DNA from: Lunularia cruciata
Taxonomy: Eukaryota; Streptophyta; Marchantiopsida; Lunulariales; Lunulariaceae
DNA length: 64,000 nt
Direction of reading: 5' to 3'
Assembly: GCA_948567375.1 (NCBI GenBank)
Contig: OX419757.1
Span: forward strand, 31,310,001-31,374,000
Position numbers and translations under genes: made by a program. The notes beneath the pieces are model-generated. The model saw only the letters and a list, made by a program, of their open reading frames with translations. It was not told where the DNA came from and did no database searches. Of this stretch, positions 56,389 through 64,000 are shown one piece after another (the first letter of the stretch is position 1; every line of letters starts with the position of its first letter).

Positions 56389-57824
56389 TATTCTCCCATT
56401 GCTAGTTTGTAATGTCCTCATCACCATTGAAGCTTCAAACTCTTGGATGGTCGTTTGTGCATTTTGGAGATGAGAAAGAGGCTCCCAAGTTGCATCATGA
56501 AGGGGATACCCTTTCCAAAGGACTTTGTACTCTATAGATTGCCAACCGTCTTGTTGAATCTGGCAACATGCAAGGAGAAGATCAACTTCATACTCCTTAT
56601 GAGTCATTGATATGGATGGGAGGAGGCGGTTGGACATAAGAGAAAAAAGAGTATAGATTAGGAACAAAGGGTTTCAACATCAAAATATAAAGATAGAGTA
56701 GATGCACATATGATAAGGCGAGGCAAGTTGATAAACAACAAGAAAAATGATTTGGGTGATATCAAAATGTCCTATCAAATTAGGAGCAATTTTATAGACT
56801 TGGGTTTCAAGTGGAAGAGTGGGTTACTAAACAAGAGCATGACCTTATCATTGACTTGAAAGGTGAGATCCCAATGATGGTTGTCTGTATATTTTTTTTT
56901 ACAATTTTGAGCAACAAGGAGATGAGATTTGGCTTGTTAAAGAGATTGGATATGGTGGTCAAGAATGTGGAAGTATGAGGGACATGAGATGGAGGAGGAG
57001 AAAGAAGGGAATCTAGAACAAGTAGATATTAGCCAAAATTAAGGAAGAAAGGAGAGAATAAAGTACTTGCCTATTTGGAATTATTATATGTTAACTCAAT
57101 AGTTGCAAGACATTGGTTCATCCCAATTGGTATGGTGAACGTTGATGAAGGCACAAAGCATATCTTCCAAGGTGTAACTTGCACATTCAATTTTTCTACC
57201 ATTTTGAGGATGATAGGTCATGGACAAAGCAAGCTTGGTACTAAGTATTTGGAAGAATGCCTGCCAAAATTTTCCAATGAGTCAAGGATCATGATTTGAG
57301 ATGAGTTCACAAGGCATCCCATGATGCTTGAAGACATTGTCAAAGTAGATATGTACCAATGTTAGAGCATCCATAGTATCAAAGGTTGGTGCCAAATGGA
57401 TTTGCTTACTAAGCTTATCCACAAACACCACAATTGTTATATGACCTTGTTTTGTCTTGGGCAAGGATGTGATGAGATCTAAGCTCACATGTTCCCAACA
57501 AGAAGATGGAATGGGGAGTGGTTGAAAGAGGCCACTCAGTTTTTGGTTGTTGGCCTTGTTGCATTGGTAGCACTCATAAGATTGAACAAACTCTAAAACA
57601 TATTGTGCCATGTTGGGCCACCACCATTGGCATTGGAGGGTACTCATGGTCTTGTCCACATCCATGTGACCAGTGATTGGTAAGTTGTGGGCTTCTTGGA
57701 GATGCATAAGTTGAAGATCATCCTTGGCTGGAACATAGATCCGGTTCTCACCAAATAAAAATCCTTCCTTGCAAGAGAAGGTTTTGTACTTCTTGTTACA
57801 TGCTGCACAAAGACCTTGTACCAT
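56368..57824 (-). pseudogene. F integrase and chromodomain
   Basis: The open frame 57282-57824 includes the zinc finger (HLQEAHNLPITGHMDVDKT; CYQCNKAN) and the start of the core (VSLDLITSLPKTKQGH; FVDKLSK). It ends at ELISNHDP, where the second Asp segment was SDRDP-like, followed by a stop. The frame 56368-56667 encodes a chromodomain: EYEVDLLLACCQ, IEYKVLWKGYPLHDATWEP and SHLQNAQTTIQEFEA. The last codons overlap the LTR start. The region between (56700-57280) is degraded integrase core. Confidence 0.8.
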
Positions 57825-57829
57825 CTAAA

Positions 57830-59320
57830 AGAAATGATCTTATTGTAAAGTTGTACTAAACTTGGTTTGGATTTTAGAATTGAGTAATACCATTGTAATT
57901 GTCATCGTGATGAGAATAAGAGACTTCAAATCAGGTCATCATGATAGGATATTTGGGATGATATGGAACCAATAAATTGGGTTTGTACTCAAGTTTCATG
58001 TCAAACAATTGTAGATATTCCTCCCATCAATGATACTAACTCTTCATGTATTCCAAATGTAATATCTGCAACAAGGGCTTGTGATTAGTTTGCATGATCA
58101 CTTGCTTCCCCAAGAGATAATGCTTCCATACATTGGTAACATATACCATTGTTAGTTGTTCTTGATCTCAAGCAAAGTAGTTCCTTTTTGTTGTATTTAG
58201 TCAGCAAGACATAAAGGCAATGGGAAGTAACTCATTTGGGAATTCTTGCTATAACATGGCTCCAATTGCAACATTGAAGCATCAAAATCAAAAATAAAAG
58301 GTAGTTGAGATCATATGGTTGAAGAATAGGTCTTGAAGACACCATATGTTTCAACTTTTGGAATGCTTCTTTGTGCTTGGTGGTTTATTGAAAGCTCAAG
58401 TTCTTCCCAATAGGTTGATCAATGTGTGGCCACATGAGAATAGTAGTGGATGAATCATTGGTAAAAACTTGCCAATCCATTAAATTTTCATACTTCTATA
58501 GCATCCTTTGGAGTAGACCAATCAATTATGGCCTGATTTTCTCCTCTTCTATCTTGATCCCCTCCAATGAGATCTTGTGACCCAAGAAGGTAACTTCCTT
58601 TTGCCAAAAGCTACACTTTGACTTATTGTAAAAAAATTCCACTAAGGTAGTTGTCTTATGAATTCTTGGTGTGATTTGAATATTCTGCCTCTATCTTGAT
58701 ATAGTTAAAATAGCATCCAAGAACACCATCATGTACTGATCCAATAGCCCATCCAACACCTAATACATCTAATCCATGAAGATTATTGGAGCATTAGTGA
58801 GCCTAAACAGCAAAACTCTCCACTCAAAATGCCCATACCTTGTGTGAAAGGTAGTCTTTTGTACATCTTCCTTTCAATGAGAATCTACCAATAGCCACTT
58901 GGGAGATCCAACTTGGAGAAATACCGTGCACCACTCAATTGATCAAGCAAGTTATCAATTCAAGGCAAGGGATATGCATTCTTCATTGTTTGTTTATTGA
59001 GACCACAATAATCAATACAAAAGCAAAGTCTTCCATCCTTCTTTGGAATAAATAGTACTAGTGCTCCCTAAGAAGATGTACTATATAATATGAAATCCTT
59101 CTCCAAAACCTTTGTTAGTGTTGTTTGGAGCTCATCCAACTCCTTTGGTGAGAGCCAATAGTAATCTTCTTACTAGAGTACTTCTTGCCAATAATTCTAT
59201 CTTGAAGAGCATACCACGATCAAAGGGTAATCTCTTTGGTTGATCATCCAAAACACATTTGAAAACTTGTGGACTAGATATCATACCTTGTAAGTGGAGA
59301 AAACTTGCATAGGTCAAACC
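57830..59320 (-). pseudogene. F RT and RNase H, decayed
   Basis: RT N-terminus in 59132-59317: LPFDRGMLFKIELLARSTL, equivalent to D at 18300-18350. The active-site box reads FLDA (58712-58723) in place of FLDD. RNase H traces lie near 58030-58130. Stops are frequent. Confidence 0.7.
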
Positions 59321-59329
59321 TTCAATCCA

Positions 59330-60510
59330 TTGGAACTAATCAAGTTCCCAATAGGTAGTTCAAAATCTCTTATTAGTATTTCTCATTTCCGTGATCATTT
59401 TTCTCCACAAACTTCATTTGGGCAATTTGTTGAGATGACTCGTTCTTGAGTGGACATTTAGCAATGTGATGTCCAATCTAGTGATGATAAAAGTAACCAC
59501 CATTTTGCCACAATCTTTCTTGATCTAATGTGCCAAGTGGCCTCCATTGGATGGTATCAATATCCATTGGTGCCGGCTCCTCCACTTGTGTGTAATGTGC
59601 TTGTAGGTTTTGTGAAGGTTGAGGTCAAGATCAAGTTGTCACAACCAAGAAATCAAAGCCCTCAACCAACTATATGGATTCTTCTAAGTGTTTTGGCTCT
59701 TGCATAATCACTTCCAATTTGGTTTGTGATTTCAAGCCCTCACAAATCAATCCAGAGCTTCACTATCCAATATATCTAGAATTTGCATAATGGTGTTTGG
59801 GAATTGCATGATGTAGCTTCTTATAGAACCAATCTGCTTCAACTTGGCCAACTTATTTCATGTGGATCATGTGGCATTTATTGCTTGGAATTACCCAATT
59901 ATTTCACCCTTGAATTCTTCCCATGTCAAGATTGGTGCAACAAATTGTTGTTCAACTTGCTCCACTTGGAATTGGTACCATAGTTTTGCCACTCTATCTA
60001 ATTAGCTTGAAGCTAAGAGAATCTATTTCTATTCATCTTGTAGCCTCAAAATAACATTCACTATCAATACAAAACTCCTTATTGTGCTTGGGAGATTTTT
60101 GCCATCAAATACCTTGGGTTTTGGAGATCAAATTTGCTCTTCTCCTTCTTGAAATAGTGCCCTCTCTATGTGCTCTTGTTGTTGATGGTCTCGTTCCTCC
60201 AAAAATCAAGTAATGTGCTTGATTTGTTGCTACATAGCAATGAAAACCTTGGGCATTTCCACCATGGCTACTACTCCAACTTTATCTAATTTATTAACAC
60301 ATAGATGCAACACGCTTTGGTTTCTCCATAAGTTACAATTAGAAGTATCAAGGGTCCCTTGGATGAGGTGATCGTATTCAAAAAATTCTACCCAAAGCGT
60401 GAGGTGATGAACCATATGAAATGATGCTTGGGTAGTACATGGACATGAAAATCCCAACGGTTTGGCAAAAATGGATTTGGTGGTCCATAAATTCAATCTA
60501 TCCTATTCTT
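59330..60510 (-). pseudogene. F gag and protease region, decayed
   Basis: The N-terminal frame 60230-60496 (MNLWTTKSIFAKPLGFSCPC) and the linker near 59560-59580 (rich in Pro and Asp) match positions in D. No intact knuckle or D-S/T-G motif. Confidence 0.5.
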
Positions 60511-60523
60511 GCTTTGATACCAA
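60511..60523 (-). other. F primer-binding site (tRNA-iMet)
   Basis: The minus strand reads TTGGTATCAAAGC, one base different from TTGGTATCAGAGC, immediately after the 5' LTR. Confidence 0.8.
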
Positions 60524-60926
60524 TGTAAAAGACCAAGAACAAGGAGAGAAATAGGAGAATCAAAGATCATATTGGGACACTTGGGTGTGAGAAATTCCAA
60601 ATGCCTAACATGAGTTTTGGCTTTAGTATTTATAGGGAGCATACAATGCTCTTGAGAAGCTTCTCAAGAAGCTTTCTTAAGCCGCTTTCTTGGAATGCAA
60701 GCCAAATTAACCAAGAACCATCCTTCTAGAAGCTACCTACTTGGGATGCAAGCTAAGCTAACCAAGAAGCTTTCTCTTAGAAGTCATCACTTGGCATGCA
60801 CATTACTCAATACTTTGAATGTACCAAGTAGCTTCCTTCATACTTCTAGAATATTATAGATTAATTTGGCCTATTTGCTACTTTGTTAGCCTTGACTAAT
60901 TAGTCGATTAACTCCATATTGTTACA
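60524..60926 (-). repeat. 5' LTR of F (403 bp)
   Basis: Plus-strand ends TGTAAAAGACC and TTGTTACA. TATAAATA (minus) at 60627-60634 is the likely promoter. TTCTAGAA at 60724-60731. Confidence 0.85.
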
Positions 60927-61093
60927 TCAAGGCTAGATGAACTAAAGATAATATATTTTATTATACCCTATTTTTTTTTACCTTGATTGTAGTTCTATAC
61001 TTGTTTCTCAACCAATATGTTGAGTAAAGACTTGCTTTAAAACTATATTACATCTTGTATTAGATCAATCTTAGGTGATTTGATCATTTGAAT

Positions 61094-61487
61094 TGTAAAA
61101 GAATCAGGAGAAAAATATGAGATGGAAGATTTCTCAAATGAATGAAATTCCAAATGCTTTGCATGAGCACGAGCCACTTAGGTACAAGATTCTAAAGGAA
61201 GGTTTTTTCCCAGATCTCTCTTTTTGGAGTGCAAGCTAAGCTAGTCGTTTATTTGTTGTGTGTGCTAAGCTAACAATCAACTTGCATACAAGTTGCTCAA
61301 TCCTTGGAAGGTTTCTAGAAGCTTCTCACCCAAAGCTTCCTAGATGATTCTAGTGTATTCTACCAAGAAACTTCCTAGATGCTTCTTGGACATTCTTAGG
61401 CTAATTCTATCTTTGTTTGCTATATGTAGCTGATTTTGCTAACTTGGTAGCTTCCATTGACTATTTTCCTAACTCCATATTATTACA
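61094..61487 (-). repeat. Solo LTR of the D/E/F family with TGAAT duplication
   Basis: Plus-strand ends TGTAAAAGAATC and TATTACA; 394 bp. TGAAT occurs on both sides (61089-61093 and 61488-61492). It contains a perfect TTCnnGAAnnTTC array at 61313-61325. No internal sequence remains. Confidence 0.9.
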
Positions 61488-64000
61488 TGAATATATAAAA
61501 TTTTAATATAATTTTTTTATTTTGTAAGGTATATCACTAAACCTAGACGTTAAAAAACAATTGCACTAGGACTATCCATAACTATGAGTAAATACTTGCT
61601 CTACATTGCAATGTTTACCTTATAACTTAGTTTATCTAAAATCAGAGATAAATTTTCTGCACTAATTTATTTTAAATTTTTCTTTCGTTCTTGTTAATTA
61701 GTATGTTGCTACTTATTATATTTTATATAAAATTTATCATAAAAGATGTTAGGTATAGCTGTAGATGTTTTTCAAGTATAAACTTATACCTATATGTAAA
61801 ATTTATTATAAAATAAGTAAGGCATACAAATTAATACTCAAGATATTGATAGTATTTGACTTTTTTCATGTAGGACTGTATGTCTGAATATGTTATGATG
61901 CTTACATTTTTCATATATTTTTAAAATTTGTTAAATAATTTAATATTTAAAATATGTCATCAATCATTATTAAATTTCATTCATATTCTTACATATCTAA
62001 TACAGAATTTAAAAGTTGAATACTAAATTTCTTATTATTAAACTTCAAAGCAACAAACATCATTTATTAATCCATAAGCATTATACTTTTCATACAAAGA
62101 AGAAGCAAAAAACTAGTCAAAATATGTTTTATATTTCCACACAAGTAATGGACTTAGATGCTGTTAGTATAAGTTCCAAAGCAGAAAACATATTGCTAGA
62201 TTATAATAATTCCAAAATCATTTTCAATACATCTATTTCATGATTATAAACCTCATACAATTTAGAAAGAACTTGATGTAAAGATATTTTCTCTTTGATG
62301 TGTCTAAATAGGCTTGGAAATAAATATATGAGATATTATCATATTTACCAAATGAAAACTTCACTTATTCTAGTATTGATGTCAAGACTAACTGAATTCT
62401 TTATTTTTTAGCTGGTCTTGTAAGTTCTATGATAAAGCTAGTATAATGTATTAATGAGAATGGTTAATTTAGAAAGAAAAATAATTTATTCTAGATTTTA
62501 GCATAAAGGAAATATTGGTTCTAATTGAATCTTAGCAAATAATATACTAATCTCAAGCTCTTGAATATTATGTATTTCTATTTCAGAATTTCCATAAGGT
62601 ATTAATATGAGAAGTCTCTTGAATTAGAAATTTATTAGTAAATTCAAACTGGTATCCTTTAGATTTTAACTATTAAAAAATCCTTCATTTTTTATCTTTC
62701 ACTCTCTAAACTCATATTTGATTTATATAATGAAGGTCCATTTATGTTTATGCTTCTTTTACTATAATATTGTTCACCAATAACTAAACTGGAAGTTTGA
62801 GTTATTTTAAAGTCCAACTTTACTTTAGTCTCAAAGCTTTTCCTTCCATAAATGATTTAATTCAAATACAAACTATATCCTTAGAGCAATCTTCTACAAA
62901 GATATTATGCACTCTAGTATAATAATAAAAACTTATTTAAAGTTCAATTGTTTTTTATTTAAAATGTAATGAGAAGTGGAAGTTCAGTAATCAATGACCT
63001 CATTTGTGTGATGCATTGTTCATTTTAAATATATTTCACATGCTCTCTGATTTTTTAATAAATAATAGATTTGAAATTTTATTCACATGACTTCATAGCT
63101 TATTTTCCATAATAAAATCACAATAACTTACTACATTCTCCATTTTTACCTCCAGTCGTCCACTGTTGATGACTACAATTTTTTATTTTGCTATTTTATC
63201 TTACATTATATGATATATTTTAGTATATTGATTTTGTGTCAAATAATCTTGCAATTTGATTATTCTCCAAATCTAATGGACTCTTGGTATAAATTTGAAT
63301 CATTTATTTATTAAATTTGATTAGTATAAATTTGAATCATAAGGATGGTAATCTAATAGCAAAGTATATAAGAAATAACTAACTACAATTATAATCATAC
63401 TTTAGAGTGTGTACATGACTACTTGTATTAGTTATATTTATGTATGATATGATGTTGAAAACAATGCATTTTTCATACCAATATAAACATACATTTATGG
63501 TGTTTAAACATAAAAAGTAGAAATCTATGCACAAGTACACAAGTTTAGCAATAAAGATTTATTATAGATAAATAATTCATAAATGGAAAATAACATTATA
63601 TGTAAAAAACCTATGGACTTTCTATCAAATATTTGTTCTTTGTAAGGAAATACATGCATTAAAAAATGTAAACAAAGTAAGTTAGTCAAAAGAAAGTTAA
63701 AAGAAACCATCAAGTCTCAAATAAGAGGTTCCATTATAAGCATACAATCTGAAATACAGTCATTGTAAAAAGTAGGTTCCTTCCAACTTACATTTTTTTA
63801 AATTCCATTGTAAAGTGTAATAAATATAATTTCTAGAACACCACCATAAATGTTCATCTATAGAACTATCAGTTAAAGAACTTCACACACCTTTGGTTGC
63901 GTTAGCTTGTTTGCAGTCTATTAGAAACTTCCATATTATAATTTAAAGGATTGTACTTGATGCACTGAATTTAAGTTGAAGTTCTAAGTTACTCCCTTCT
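61488..64000. other. AT-rich region without recognisable genes
   Basis: No domain, LTR or RNA gene found. Open frames stay under 80 codons. Confidence 0.5.

Larger units (their letters stand above)
55920..60926 (-). mobile_element. Ty3/gypsy chromovirus F, minus strand, decayed
   Basis: LTRs are 55920-56388 (3') and 60524-60926 (5'). Flanking CCAAG (55915-55919) and TCAAG (60927-60931) are a 4-of-5 match. The order on the minus strand is gag, protease, RT, RNase H, integrase, chromodomain. At about 5.0 kb it is a compact chromovirus, the same family as D and E. Confidence 0.85.

Noticed and set aside
1-64000. CRISPR array, rRNA, tRNA or bacterial operon
   Set aside because: No regularly spaced identical repeats, no tRNA cloverleaf or rRNA signature found by eye, and the element content is that of a plant nucleus.

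Overview
This is nuclear DNA of a land plant with a large, repeat-rich genome. The evidence is Ty3/gypsy chromoviruses, an Ogre/Athila-like Ty3/gypsy element, a Helitron and a LINE, all in AT-rich sequence; a gymnosperm-like genome is my guess and is not proven. I found no intact host gene, rRNA, tRNA or CRISPR array in 64 kb. Nearly every recognisable reading frame belongs to a decayed transposable element.

Layout. 1-2696: two head-to-tail fragments of one non-LTR (LINE) reverse-transcriptase family. 2697-9110: two copies, minus strand, of an LTR-type family that encodes only coiled-coil, Gag-like proteins; one is split by a 692-bp solo LTR. 11041-15420: a degenerate Helitron Rep/helicase gene, split by another LTR that carries a perfect 34-bp palindrome. 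15942-21250 and 21251-24108: two decayed chromoviruses, D (plus) and E (minus). 24125-25176: an old LTR split by about 470 bp of unrelated DNA. 25434-49698: a three-layer nest described below. 49699-55919: AT-rich sequence without recognisable genes. 55920-60926: a third copy of the D/E chromovirus family (F). 61094-61487: a solo LTR of that family with a perfect TGAAT duplication. 61488-64000: AT-rich, no genes seen.

The nest. Element C (25434-49698, plus) is broken by element A (30798-45177, minus; flanked by GGAC), which is broken by element B (33094-39685, minus; flanked by CAACC). B is a chromovirus with an initiator-Met tRNA primer site. A is non-chromoviral (Ogre/Athila-like), with a tRNA-Asp-like primer site and an extra zinc-knuckle ORF upstream of gag. 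C is the highlight: its polyprotein runs Gag (two zinc knuckles), protease, C5 cytosine DNA methyltransferase, reverse transcriptase, RNase H, integrase, then a PHD finger. A Ty3/gypsy element thus carries a chromatin writer (the methyltransferase, PCQ and ENV motifs still readable) and a chromatin reader (PHD). A landed inside the methyltransferase domain. C is inactive here through stop codons and frameshifts, many explicable by C-to-T decay, but its design suggests a family that modifies or reads the methylation and chromatin state of its host.
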